Shown: positions 24,594-36,231 of the stretch, piece by piece | Position numbering within the stretch: position 1 is the stretch's first letter | How the letters are laid out: the number at the start of each line of letters is the position of its first letter | Origin: Acholoe squamosa | Taxonomy: Eukaryota; Annelida; Polychaeta; Phyllodocida; Polynoidae | Direction of reading: 5' to 3' | Length of the DNA: 64,000 nucleotides | Assembly: GCA_949317995.1 (NCBI GenBank) | Contig: OX439044.1 | Location: 24,376,733-24,440,732, forward strand | Translations under genes and position numbers: made by a program | The notes under the pieces: generated by a model | What the model was told of the DNA's origin: nothing | What the model saw: only the letters and a program-made list of their open reading frames with translations | The model's database searches: none

Positions 24594-25298
24594 GCTAAGT
24601 AGTAGGAGTAGTCGACTGCCCTTAGAGACTCCTCCCGCTGTTCCTGTTCATCTGAGGGTCAGGCACCTAATGATTTCACCCCTCTATGTTGTAATTGCGA
24701 TGCTCCCCGTAGGACAGAGGTTACACGCTATATGACTCCCAATGGACAAATAAAGGCCTCCTTTGTGCCCATTGTAAAATACTGGCATTATCAATGTATG
24801 AGACAGATTCTGATTGAATCTGCATGCGTGCAGTTTTATTTGACATACAGGGACCTGGCAGGTTCCTTGTATCACATACCAAGCATTACAAGATAATTCA
24901 ATGGTATTATAATCCCTCGCTTATTAGCTGCGGCTTTTTGGATTAAATGGTCTTTCTGGTGTGAGAATGTGCTTTTTTATGCCAGGTATTGACACTAGAG
25001 ACAAATCACATCTTTTCGTGCCCCCAGATATTCCCAAAGTCAATCATGTGTGCCTTATATGCGAAATGCGCCTTACATGCCAGGTTTCACAGAAAGCATC
25101 CCAACGTGACACCTCAAAAGAAACCATTTGAGGCACTACTGGGTACTTATCACAAGAAGCCCTACTGAAGTTTGGTCATCCACACCGATATACATCAATC
25201 AGTTCAAATGCATGCGACAAAAATGGGTTACGTTTAAGTCCTAATGGAATGATCAAGCCCCGGGGGTCAAAGATAAAAACCGGCTGTGTCCTACTCAC

Positions 25299-25356
25299 CT
25301 AACGATAGAAAACTCGCCTTAGACTTGAGCTTGTGCTGTCTTGTTATACCGCGGTT
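25299..25356 (-). CDS. Candidate upstream exon of the IF gene
   Basis: 58-nt segment between a strong acceptor (gattttctttcacag) and a good donor (gtgagtag) on the minus strand. One frame is open (NRGITRQHKLKSKASFLSL) and ends one base into a codon, as the 6943-6973 exon needs. The other two frames contain stops. It could instead be a 5'-UTR exon or chance. If real, the intron between them is ~18 kb. No ATG lies in it, so a further 5' exon is required. Confidence 0.35.
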
Positions 25357-25599
25357 CTGTGAAAGAAAATCGAAAAAAAGGTGTCTTAGATAGAAGATTT
25401 TGTTATCAATCTATCATCATACCCAGATTGTTTAACAAACAGAGAGATGATTATAAAATCATTCTACATGTATTTCCGTGTTTTCTTTCTTTCTTTCTTC
25501 CTTCAAATTCTACACTTATGAAAGTAATATTTCATATGTGTGTACCCCATACCCTTCCCTTTCAACTGCTTAGTTAGGAGATATATGAATATGATATTA

Positions 25600-25990
25600 T
25601 GGGGCTGTGGCACTTCGGGGTGCATAGCCCCCAGTTCTCATATCTGAAAAAGCAGTTATTACGACCTAAAACCTAAATAATTCACTCCTAAAACACCTTT
25701 ACGTCTTTTCTTATTCCCAATATCTCTTTTTTACTGAAAAAAATGATGCAATTCATCCTTCCTTGTACACCCTATAATACCAATCAGTACCTATCCATAC
25801 CAACCCATACCTACCTCAGTGCCTATCCATACCAACCTGTACCTACCCAGTACCAACCGGTACCAATCCATACCAACCCGTACCTACCCAGTACCAATCC
25901 ATACCAACCAGTACATACTCAGTGCCTACCAGTACCCTACCACTGGTCACTGTCAAACTATTCCAAGAAGGCCAAAAAACGTCAACAAAC
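25600..25990 (+). repeat. Composite repeat with internal minisatellite, copy 1
   Basis: Starts with CACTTCGGGGTGCATAGCCC, then ATCTGAAAAAGCAGTTATTA, then a degenerate array of TACCAAYCCRTACCTACC-like units (25775-25945), ending CCACTGGTCACTGTCAAA. The same order occurs at 35445-36170. The open frames of repeated Pro-Tyr-Gln residues here are products of the array, not genes. Confidence 0.8.
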
Positions 25991-26341
25991 CAGCCGAAAA
26001 AACGTCAACAAACTCGTCATGATGCACCAACTGAGACATCTAATCAAAATTCTCAAGTGACAGAATATTTTCAAATATTATTGTACCCCCTACATGAGAT
26101 TATTTGCCATATTTCTGCCAATTTTTTTAAAAAGTTTTTTTGGCCGCATTTTTCTTTGGACAATTTATGATGGGAAACTTTAACCTGATTCCAGGGAGAG
26201 TAGGTTCTAGCCTCAGACACCATCTTCATTATATTCTGTGCTCACATTATGAGTTGAGCCAGCAGCTAGGGCTATGAGTGTGATGTCACAGGGTCAAGAG
26301 TACCAGTAACTGGAAATGAGTTGTATAACAAATGACGAAAT

Positions 26342-26500
26342 TAGGGAGTAGTCATTTTTTAACAACAGGGGGGGACAACAAATTTTCAGACCCCTCTTAG
26401 GGGTGGGACCAAAAAGGTTTTTGCCCCTTTTGAGCAAAATTTTTAAAGCTAACGTGCCCCTAAAGAATAAAAGGGGGGACGATAAATTTCAGACGGAGAT
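26342..26500. mobile_element. Fragment of GGGAGTGGTC-family MITE
   Basis: Left end only: TTAGGGAGTAGTCATTTTTT, AACAACAGGGGG and the ATTTTCAGACCCCTC interior seen in the complete copies. No right end was found. Confidence 0.6.
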
Positions 26501-26589
26501 GGAAAATTCTCATCCAAATGATGTCTTTTTTACGTAAATAAGATGAGTTTTCACGTAAGAATGACGTAAATTGCACGAGTAGTGCTAGC

Positions 26590-27000
26590 TGGGTATTTTG
26601 ATAGGTATGGATTGGTACGGTTGTTACTGGCCTGGTAAAGGATGGTATTTTGGTAGGTATAGTAGGTATGGATTGGTATGGGTTGGTACTGGCCTGGTAC
26701 AGGATATGGTATTTTGATAGGTATGGTAGGTACGGGTTGGTACTGGCCTGGTACAGGATGGTATTTTGATAGGTATGGTAGGTACGGGTTGGTACTGGCC
26801 TGGTACAGGATGGTATTTTGATAGGTATGGTAGGTACGGGTTGGTACTGGCCTGGTACAGGATGGTATTTTGATAGGTATGGGTTGTACGGGCCTGGAAC
26901 AGGATGGTATTTGGTGTATGGGGGTAGGTATGGGTAGGTACGTTGAAAAAAAGGTAGGTATGGTGACGTACTGGTAGGTATGGTGACGTATTATGAGGGC
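26590..27000 (-). repeat. 52-bp minisatellite array
   Basis: A unit containing TATTTTGATAGGTATGGTAG and GGTACTGGCCTGGTACAGGA repeats with a 52-bp period (starts near 26710, 26762, 26814, 26866), with degenerate units on both sides. It is related in reverse complement to the arrays inside 25600-25990 and 35445-36170. Confidence 0.9.
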
Positions 27001-27007
27001 CATACAT

Positions 27008-27167
27008 CTGTTGGGCAGGATGACAGGAGGGCCACGGGAGTGGGGGCCATGGGTGTGGGGGCCATGAGACCTGAGGGCCACCAACCCTAATTGGTGGCCC
27101 CCAGGTCTCATGGCCCCCACACCCATGGCCCCCACTCCCGTGGCCCTCCTGTCATCTTGCCCAACAG
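27008..27167. repeat. 160-bp near-perfect palindrome
   Basis: CTGTTGGGCAGGATGACAGG at the left is mirrored by CCTGTCATCTTGCCCAACAG at the right. The arms contain GGGGCCATGGGTGTGGGGGC and its complement, and the centre is ACCCTAATTGGT. It can fold into a ~75-bp stem. Related GGTCTCATGGCCCCCAC sequence occurs near 35463. Confidence 0.95.
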
Positions 27168-27680
27168 TCCGGAGCTAATACTCCCTTCTTCAGGTTTCAA
27201 GTATCCTAATTCATTGGAAGCTTAGTAGGCGGACAGTGCCCCACTCCCACTGATTTGACTCACGGCCATTGACTCAGTCTCTATAGGGATCACAATTTTA
27301 AAGTGCCTATATAGATACTTTCAATTGAGCATATTCCAATTTTATTGGCAGAAAATGCTTTGAAGGCTTATCGATGATATAATATTTCTGCATTGTTAGC
27401 TGCTCAGTACAAATTGAAAGGGGTAGAAAATTGTACACATCACCGAACAGCTTATTGAGTTATCTTAGCACACTTTTATGTCGGGTACCTCACATAATAC
27501 TTAGGCATCCTTTAAAATATCTTCATTTCCTGTACAGCGACCTGTTGGATTTTTTTATGTTGTGGTTGGACAATTTGTTTTCAAAGTTCTAAAAAAAATC
27601 TTTTTTGGTCTCTCAGCACGAGATTCTAGTTTCCAATCCTTCAAATTTAGAACATGATGGCAGATTCATGCTGTCCCAGC

Positions 27681-27990
27681 TTAGGGAGTGGTCATTATTT
27701 ATCAACAGGGGGGGGTGGTGGGTTTGAGGGGGGGCGTAAAATTTTCAGACCCCTCCCGAGGGGGGGGCTAAAAAAATTTTGATCCCTCTTGAGGGGGGGC
27801 TAAAAAAATTCACCCTTTTTTAAGCAAAAAAAGCCCGTGCGCTACTATAGATCAAAGAGGGGCGCGAAAACTCTCCGCGCCTCTGGCGTGGGGGGGCGCA
27901 AAAAATTTTGACTGCCATCGAGGGGGGGAACTAAAAAATTTCCACGCGGCTCACCACGCCCCCTGTTGATAAATAATGACCACTCCCTTA
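27681..27990. mobile_element. PIF/Harbinger-like MITE, GGGAGTGGTC family
   Basis: TTA-GGGAGTGGTCATTATTTATC ... GATAAATAATGACCACTCCC-TTA. The interior is G-rich on one side and C-rich on the other (AAAATTTTCAGACCCCTCCC). Intact ends and a TTA duplication. Confidence 0.85.
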
Positions 27991-28060
27991 CCATCTTCAA
28001 GACAAAAAAAAATTCCCTCCCTCACCCATGGGTCTGAAAAATTCCACCCTCTGGCAGGAA

Positions 28061-28064
<4 letters not shown>

Positions 28065-28132
<68 letters not shown>
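28065..28132. repeat. (AT)n microsatellite
   Basis: About 34 AT dinucleotides, 75 bp to the right of the MITE at 27681-27990. Confidence 0.98.
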
Positions 28133-28134
<2 letters not shown>

Positions 28135-28285
28135 TCTTGCCATTGGACATACACCCTGAGCACCCTGTAGGTATTGAGCAGAGTATTGTACTGGACACCT
28201 GTGCCTACCACAGGCAGCCCCCAGCAGGCTGGCAGTAGGAGAGCCCCAAACTGGTCATTTTTTGTGAAGTGATCTGTACTGTATT

Positions 28286-28520
28286 CTAAGGGAGTGATAA
28301 TTTTTTTTACAACAGGGGGGGGGGGGGGCTGGTGGGTTTGGGCGCAAACGCGCGAAAATATTTTTGACCCCCTAAAGGACGAAAATTCGCATGCAGACGT
28401 GCCCTTTTAACCTATAGTAATGCCTGGGGTTTTCCACTGAAAACAGGTGAAATTATTTTGACCCCCCCCATCAAACCCACCAGCCTCCCCTGTTGTTAAA
28501 AAATGATCACTCGATCCCTA
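28286..28520. mobile_element. Diverged GGGAGTGRTC-family MITE
   Basis: Starts TAAGGGAGTGATAATTTTTT followed by ACAACAGGGGGG. Ends CCCCTGTTGTTAAAAAATGA with a slightly disrupted terminus (TCACTCGATCCCTA). Same plan as the copy at 27681 but a distinct subtype with AACAACAGG rather than ATCAACAGG. Confidence 0.6.
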
Positions 28521-29935
28521 AATACAGTATACTATTTTTGATTTCATCAATCTTATTTTGTAAGTCTTAGGCATGAAACAAACCCAGATTTAACATTTGC
28601 AAGATAAATTTATATACCCTGGTTAAAATCACTCACTAAACAGGGGTAGACACTAACACTGGCCCGGTTAAGTATCAGCTCATTTTTCAGTTGAGTAGTG
28701 GAATCAATAAGTTTATCAGCTTGTCACTCAACAAGGTCATTGTCATTTTAACAGTGGCTCTACATCTAACATATGTCACTTACTGGTATTTTCATTTTAA
28801 CAGTGGTTCCAACAAGCATCAGCTTCTCACCTAATTGTGCCTATGCACCGGCCTATACATCTACATGGGTAAAATATTTGAGGTATATACATGGTAAATG
28901 ACACCATTGACAACCATTTTTATATTGCTACTCCTTGCACCTTCTCATATAACCTATGGACCTTTGTACTTCCAGTGTGTCTGAAATAAAAACTTGTATT
29001 AAATTGAATTCTTATAAGAATTGATATGCATGAAAATTGACTTGATACTCGATCCTTCCTATAAAAAAAGCCTGAGTCTGAGAGTTTAGTTTTGAGCACC
29101 GATGACATGTATACAATGCACTAAATTGGTGCAGTCATTGCACTGACATTTTTATAGCTTCAAATCACCAACCCAGCCTCCCCCTCCTTGCAATTAGCCC
29201 TTATTGGGGAGGGGGGGGGGGTCATCGTAATTTCAACAGTGGCTTCAATAAATTCCGGTATCTTCTTTCAACATTTGTTTTCAATAAAATGGGTTCGTGG
29301 ATTTTAGAATGGAGGTGGCAGGGTCCATATTAAACTTTCAACATTTTGTTTCTATTATTGACTTGTTCCTCTAGCTAATCTCTCTGGCAATAAAAGTCAC
29401 ATGAGTCAGGTCTATTGAAAACGGGCACCTGCTGTACATATAGGGCCATAGGCTATAGAATATAGCCTATAGGCATATAGGCTATACTATAGAATTAGGC
29501 ATAGCGATAACAGCATTTGCCCTGTTACTGTATATATTTCAGTGGAGTTTTCAAGTGCTTACCTTAGTCAAAGCACCAATTAAGATGTTCCTTAAAGTTG
29601 CCTGTTACCCTGTGATCTCTTGTTTGAGCTTTCCTCCCCTTGTTAGTGCTCAGATCCAGAGCAAACCCAGTTGGCAAGAGCAGCAGGCAGCAGACCACGG
29701 CATGGGAGTTTGTTGTTGGTTTCCAGGCGATACCCTACCGGAAATCTGCACTTCTGTCAGTGTCACACAGTTAGGCAAAAATGAATCAAGTTTGTATCTG
29801 TGCCCCATGACTCTTGTGTGAGACCTTGTTATTACGAACACACAGGGAACAAGAGATCAACCATGACCACAAATTACTTTAAGAAATCGTAAAGAAAAGA
29901 GGGAATAAACTCACAGAACTAAAACTGAAGATGTA

Positions 29936-30060
29936 GGCCCGTAGGAGGGGCCCTCGGTCAGCCTTCGGTGTCAGCGGCGGCGTCGTCTGCTTGCCACTGC
30001 GGATGCCTAGCCTTCAATCTGCCGAACTAAATGAACTGGCCGATTATCCGTTCAGATGAT
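29936..30060 (-). promoter_or_regulatory. Possible GC-rich first exon/promoter (minus strand)
   Basis: A short GC-rich island (GCGGCGGCGTCGTCTGC) in AT-rich surroundings. On the minus strand it ends in a usable donor, AGTTCT|gtgagt, at about 29911. It contains no ATG and could be the 5'-UTR exon of the IF gene. Composition and one donor are the only support. Confidence 0.2.
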
Positions 30061-30629
30061 ACTGAACATGATGAAAACAAATTTAGTGAAAATAAGTTTC
30101 AAAATTATTTAGTGAAAAAAAGATATATCCGGTGGAACAGTTCCTTCCAATAGATTAGGTATGTAATCTAACTGCTTTGAGACTTTTATTCATCTCACTC
30201 TTTAGCCACACTCTTTACTTTTATCAGTCTAGTATGTGCTTGGAGAAGAAGAATGATCCCGAACTCTGCGTCTGACTGAGCGGGGTTTGGATTTGCACAG
30301 AGGTTCAATCGCCAAGATAAAGGTGTGTATTGTATTACCACTTCAATTTTCACACTAGCTTTTTGTAACACACACAACCTATCAAAGATCCTATCTTATT
30401 AACAGCCTTGTCACGAAATAAACTACCATTTCTAAAGGTGTACTGGAGTATCCCGTAATCATAAAGTGAGCGATAATTAGAGTTGCTGTCCTTCTTTCAT
30501 GTTTGAATTTGAGTTGATTACTAGTAACTGGATTCAGCTAGTCACAGATCTGAGCCCCTAAGGCTAATGACACTACGTTTTAGGGTCTCAGTGATCCCTG
30601 CAGAAGTAAATGAGTTTGACAGTGGTGCC

Positions 30630-30762
30630 ATGCAGTAGAACCGGAAGTGGCAAATTCTTTGTTTACATGTGCTTGCTTTGTACATTTACAATTGGTAGCG
30701 AAGTTAGCCGAAAATCCGGACCTCAACAGAATTACGCAAATCATACATCAAATGAAAGGTAG
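30630..30762 (+). promoter_or_regulatory. Possible plus-strand promoter/first exon with an ETS-type site
   Basis: ACCGGAAGTGGC (near 30640), a match to the ETS-family motif common at housekeeping-gene start sites, is followed by an open stretch (LAENPDLNRITQ) ending in AAATGAAAG|gtaggc, a good donor. It may be the 5' exon of the plus-strand gene whose first visible exon at 44205 has an acceptor. Purely suggestive. Confidence 0.2.
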
Positions 30763-32895
30763 GCACTTCAACAAAAATTTAAAATTGAACATAGAGCGAT
30801 ATTTTTGGTCATATATTGTAAAGCTTATTGAGACATTTCCAATAATTTTAGAATTGCGTTTCTATCTTGTCTAGAACCAAAGTTATAATCAAAATAATGT
30901 CTGAATTTCCATGGTAAGTAGCACTATAGAAATGGTAGAAACAGGTGTCAGGTTTTGTGATGTGAGTGCAGCCATGCAGTGACCACTATCAGCAGCCACC
31001 TGCACAGGTGTCACCGTTGTGTCCTTTTTTAACAATATATAAGTGACTGGAATTAAAGATTCTCAAAATACCATTTTTACAAAATTTGGAATTTCTACCA
31101 ATTCGAAATCTTGGCTTTTCAATGGTATTCTTAAATATTTTCTATGTATAATCTAAGTAGGCTTAACATGTTCATAAAAAATCGTAACATGGCAGCAATA
31201 CACATGGCCACTTCTTCCCAATTGTTTCATATTTTGGTCCTCTCAAAAGTAGCATTGGGCAAAGTCCTATTTACATGAAACTTCATATGTTAGTAGATTT
31301 TTATGTCCTTAACCTGTGTCTGGTGTTAGTTTTTTGGTGTCTCTAGTGGTTAATGTGTTTTTCAAGGCTTCAATATTACCTTCACATTCAATTTCATGTA
31401 AAATGGTTAATAATTGGTATTTTTCTTCCTAGATTTGTCCTTTGGGTAGTTTTATATCTAAACTTTAGGAATTACTATCTAAATCCAATGAAAAGAAATT
31501 AATATTGTCCTATATCAAGGAAACTAACAAGGACACAAACAATGACTGGACTCACACCTCACAAAAAGTGTCAAAACAGCCTGCCAGCTTTTCCCACCCT
31601 CCACTGTGGCGATGTCAAAGTGCCTATGAAAGGGCTTAAAATTTGGAATCAATAGGTTTTTGAAAGAAGTTGATACTCATATTAGATGCACTTCTATGCC
31701 ACCTTAGGCCATGGGAAGTCAGGTCACAGTTTACCATCCGAGCCATTTTGAAAAGTGATGAGGCTTTTTTTCATTATTCATTATTTTCCATTCCGAACTG
31801 TATACCGCGAGTTAAAGACGCGTGTATCCCTCATAGTCCTATAGTATGCATGTATAAGCCATACACTGACTTTTTGTTTGATTTTACAGCCTGAAGTTAT
31901 CAAGAACCAAATATATGCCAGCTAATGTAAACAAAAATACCATAGATTCATTTGTATAACAGTTTTTTAACGGGTAGAGTGAAGGAGACGGGGTGGCAAT
32001 TTGTGACGCGCAGGGTTAGGGCTAGTGTAGGTACTTTGACATCGCCACTCTAGGGGCTGAGAAAAGCTGGCAGGCTAGATTGGCACTTTCTACCAGGTGG
32101 GAGTGTGGCCAATATTCATGACCTTACCGATATTGCCAATTTGGGGCCTTATTAGATTGTTTTCAATATGTATCACTAGTTATTCTTGATGGTTAGATAT
32201 AAAGCTAACCACCAGTGAAATCGGGGAGAAAAAAATCCAAGCAATAATTATTTTACAGTAACTTGAATATGAAGGTGATATTGAAGCTTTGAAAAATACA
32301 TTAACCAATGGAGACACCAAAAAATAACACCAGACACAGCTTAGGGGCATACTAATCTACCAGGATATGAATTTTCATCTATGTACGATTTTGTCCACTG
32401 ATACTTTTAAGAGGACCAAAATATGAAACATTGAAAAAAAATTTCTCTTAACATTGCCACTATGTTACGATTTTTTATTAGTATTTTATCTCTTCTCAGA
32501 TTTAACTTGGGAACTAAACATAGATTTCCTATCAAAACTATGATCCTAAATATCCTAGAAAACTAACTTTTATGTAGATGGGACCAATAAAACATTGTTT
32601 TCTGGGTCCTTAGATATCAAGTGGAAACTGAAAAAAATGGCACCTGTGCATGCTACCACACACTGGGCCAACCATACAGCTAAACTCACATCACAGATAT
32701 TATAACACCTTTCCTACCATTCCTGTAGTGCTACTTGCCTTAATATTTTGGACACTATTTGCCCTGTATCTCTGGTTCAAGACAAGATAAAAACCTAATT
32801 CAAAAAGAATTTGAAATGTCTCAATGAGCTCTAACGCATGTGGCCACAGAAATCTTACAGTATTCGGTTTAAATTTTTTGTTGAAGTGCCTAGCT
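30758..32895. repeat. 2.1-kb imperfect inverted repeat
   Basis: The left arm (about 30758-31640) pairs with the right arm (about 32030-32895). Examples are AGGCACTTCAAC at 30765 with GTTGAAGTGCC at 32880; AAGTAGCACTATAGAAATGG near 30916 with CCATTCCTGTAGTGCTACTT near 32720; and GCCTGCCAGCTTTTC near 31580 with GAAAAGCTGGCAGGC near 32061. The arms are diverged with small gaps. The ~390-bp centre has no recognisable transposase. It is either a foldback/long-TIR element or two inverted copies of one repeat. Confidence 0.8.
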
Positions 32896-32938
32896 AGTGT
32901 TAGGGTATTAAGGTAAAGGGTTCGCTACCACCCAGTCT

Positions 32939-33098
32939 CAGGGCTTTTGACAGGGCTGCGCAGTGCGTAATACACGCATTTAATGCTTAAATGTCGCATT
33001 TAAATGGCTAGAATGGCCATTCATTTACAGAATGGCGCATTGTTTTTGCTAAGAAGTGTGCAATTGGCCCATTGCAAAAAATCCTGTCAAAAGCCCTG
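32939..33098. mobile_element. hAT-like MITE with CAGGGCTTTTGACAGG ends
   Basis: CAGGGCTTTTGACAGG ... CCTGTCAAAAGCCCTG, 160 bp, flanked by CAGTCT on both sides (apparent 6-bp duplication). The interior carries TTTAAATGG and AATGGCCATTC-type palindromes. Confidence 0.75.
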
Positions 33099-33861
33099 CA
33101 GTCTTCTTCAGTAGTTCTTAGATGACAAATAAAAAGATTATTTCAACATTCCGTTTATTTATAGATACCAACTTTTCTTAATCATAACATTGCCATTTAT
33201 ATAGGCTCGGGATCTGGACAAAGATTGACCCCGACAGTTCTTAGAATAATGGAGAAAACTGGAAAAAAAATGAGGAGTTTGCTCACATGTATGCATGAGC
33301 CATCTGTAACAGGCGTCACATACCACAGAGCTCTCATGTTCTAATGGAACCAAAGAGTGAGACATTCCCTGAAGCTTGGAATTTTCTAGATTTGAGATGC
33401 ATTGAAATAAATGCAGTTCCAGGGGGTCTGGGGGTATGCCCCCAAGAAAATTTGGAGAAATATGGAAGTTCATTTGTTGATTTTTAGAGAATTTTGGTAC
33501 ATTAAATCGAGGATAGATGCTTAAGTTCACTATATAAGTATATACTGAAATTACAAAGTCTAAAATGAGAAACAGGCTCCTCAGCGTGAGAGAGTGAGAC
33601 AACCCCCAAATGTGTGAGAATCACGCCAGATGCGTGAGATTCACGCCAGATGCTTGGGTGTTGAGAGCTCTGCATACAATCTTGTTGGAAGTATGATTCC
33701 CCTGAAAAATTTTGAAATTTTAGAAAGAAAATGGTGCATTCTGATGCATTGTAACATTATCAGTATAAACTTTCTCCTTCTGCAAGTAATATATTGAGAA
33801 ATTATCCCCACTACAAATTGGGTATTTACGGCAAGTCACGTCAATTCATGCCTCATCGAGA

Positions 33862-34006
33862 AGGGTCTAAAAATTTTACGCCCCCCCCCCTCAAGAGCAG
33901 TCAAAATATTTTTCGCCCCCCCCCCTCAGGAGAGGTCAAAATATTTTACGCCCCCCCCCTCAAACTCACCAACCCCCCACTGTTGTTAAAAAATGAACAC
34001 TCCCTT
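33862..34006. mobile_element. Right-end fragment of GGGAGTGGTC-family MITE
   Basis: C-runs alternating with GTCAAAATATTTT-type spacers, ending ACTGTTGTTAAAAAATGAACACTCCC-TTA. This matches the right end of the 28286 subtype. The left end is missing. Confidence 0.5.
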
Positions 34007-34009
34007 ATT

Positions 34010-35444
34010 TCAACCAAAAAAAAAAATTTTTTTTTTGAAATAATGAAATTTTTTCAAATAATGAAAATTTTCATGCGGCCCCTTTAGAGCCATGCGGGCG
34101 GTGGACGGTAAACTGTAACCTGAGTTCCCATGGCCTTATATATTGGAAAAATGAAAATCTTTCTGTCAGTTTTCAAGCCCATATCTTTACCCAAATATGC
34201 AGATAAGATCGACCATTAAACATGCACTGCGCATGGGATATTTGGACAGCACTGTACATAATAACTCATAGATTCTGATTGGAAAGGTCAATCTTCTAAC
34301 CAAAGACACCAACTTAAAGCTGAGAAATATGAGATTAACATATCTAAGTGGCAATTTATTACTAGAGCCAGAAGTGTTCTAAAAATCAAGTAAAATTCTA
34401 AAATTGAAATTATTTTTTCATCAATTTTTTGGGAGTAGGCATGCAGCAGATTCAAAATCGCAGAAAATCGCAGCACTGTAGGTGTATAAACTGACTTGAT
34501 TTTGATTAAATAGATGTTGTAGAATACCTCTGTTGTTTCAGTTAGCTTCCTTCTGAAATATTTTTTAAGGAAAATTGATCCAAAGTTGTACAAGTTTGTG
34601 AGACCGCCCTTCGATTAAAAATCACTGAAAAAAATTCCAAATCTCATCAAAATGTAGGTCAATATGTTGGTTACAGGTGTATAATATTGTATTCCATGTA
34701 ACTTTTACTATAAAGGGCAATATCCATGCATTTCTGCAATAAGTACAAGCCCACTTGTGTGACTCAAGCAGGGTGGTCTGACAGTATCACCAACTTCACC
34801 CAAATGTTCACTCACTGAAGCAATGGAAAAATAGAAAATGAAGCAAAACTTTTTTACACTGAGATAGAGCTATGTTTTCCCTTTAGTTTGAAACTTTGAT
34901 ATAGAAGTGAATCTGCCCAGTAGAAGCCCCAGAATCAAGATTTTCCCATCACATGTTTACCACTGTGACAGATATGGGGAGCGGGCAGCCAAATTCGGCT
35001 GACTTCGCTACAATTGGGTTTCATCAAAATCATGATGGTTGATTAATCTTTAGGCATATTTCTAGAAGATTACAAATAATTGCACCATAACTCCCTATAT
35101 TTCATATGCTACATGAGCTGCAAGTTTGCCGAGTGCATGTCCGAAAATCCAACATGGCCGCCATGTTATTTTTCCAGTAAAACATGTCAGGATTTTTAAA
35201 AGCTCAATTTAGACAGGTTACAAAAGTCGTACCTTAATGAAATTGATTGTGGTGCAAGTTAGAGGTTCAAATTATCCAGAAATTTAAATTTTGTTTAATT
35301 CAACCTAGGACTAAAAGCAGGAGAGTGCGCCGAAAGTCAAGGCGCATCCAATCTCGAAAACTGAGGCCCCAGTACGCCCAACTCACAACAAGTATGTGAG
35401 TTGGGCGCCGATCCAACTAGATTCGGCTAGTAGTTGGGCAGCAC
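34010..35444. other. Non-coding, nothing recognised
   Basis: AT-rich with no splice-bounded open frame and no clear repeat boundary. Open frames here are short and compositionally random. Confidence 0.4.
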
Positions 35445-36170
35445 TTCGGGGTGCATAGCCCCCAGGTCTCATGGCCCCCACCCACATAGCCCACTGTCCT
35501 GTAGCCCTGCTGTGGATCGGCCCCAATCCCCCTTGGCCCCCATTCTTATATCTGATATCTGAAAAAGCAGTTATTACAACTTAAGGGAGTGGTCATTATT
35601 TATCAACAGGGGGGGTGGTGGGTTTTAGGGGGGGCGTAAAATTTTCAGACCCCTCCCAAGGGGGGGGGGCTAAAAAAAATTTGACCCCTCTTGAGGGAGG
35701 GGCTAAAAAAATTCACCCTCTTTTTAGCCTGTGCGTTACTATAGATTAAAGAGGGGCGCGAAAACTCTCCGTGCCTCTGGCGCGGGGGGGGCACAAAAAA
35801 TTTTGACTGCCGTCGAGGGGGGGGCCTAAAAAATTGTTGGTAAATAATGACCACTCCCTAAATAATTCACTCCTAAAAGTAAAACACCTTTACGTCTTTT
35901 CTTATTCCCAATATCTCTTTTTTACTGAAAAAGAATGATGCAATTCATCCTTCCTTGTATGCCCTATAATACCAATCAGTACCTATCCATACCAACCCAT
36001 ACCTACCTCAGTACCTATCCATATCAAGCTGTACCTACCAAGTACCAACCGGTACCAATCCATACCAACCCAGTACCTACCCAGTACCAATCTATACCAA
36101 CCCATACATACCCAGTGCCTACCAGTACCCTACCACTGGTCACTGTCAAAAGATTCCAAGCCCCTCTGGA
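35445..36170 (+). repeat. Composite repeat with internal minisatellite, copy 2 (interrupted)
   Basis: Same landmarks and order as 25600-25990 (CACTTCGGGGTGCATAGCCC, ATCTGAAAAAGCAGTTATTA, TACCAATCCATACCAACCC units, CCACTGGTCACTGTCAAA). It is split by the MITE at 35582-35870 and carries extra GGCCCCCA-rich sequence related to the palindrome at 27008. Confidence 0.8.
35582..35870. mobile_element. GGGAGTGGTC-family MITE inserted in a composite repeat
   Basis: TAA-GGGAGTGGTCATTATTTATC ... AAATAATGACCACTCCC-TAA. It interrupts the composite repeat between GCAGTTATTAC and AATAATTCACTCC, which are nearly adjacent in copy 1 at 25650-25690. The TAA duplication fits PIF/Harbinger. Confidence 0.85.
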
Positions 36171-36231
36171 AGGCTCTGGCCTCTTTGATCTAGGGCGCAG
36201 GCTTCTTTTGCTACTAAAAAAAAAAAAAGGA

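Noticed and set aside
25743..27135. Long Pro-Tyr-Gln-Thr-rich open frames (25743-26060, 26551-27135, 35935-36279)
   Set aside because: They are translations of minisatellite units in periodic frames, present on both strands in different copies.
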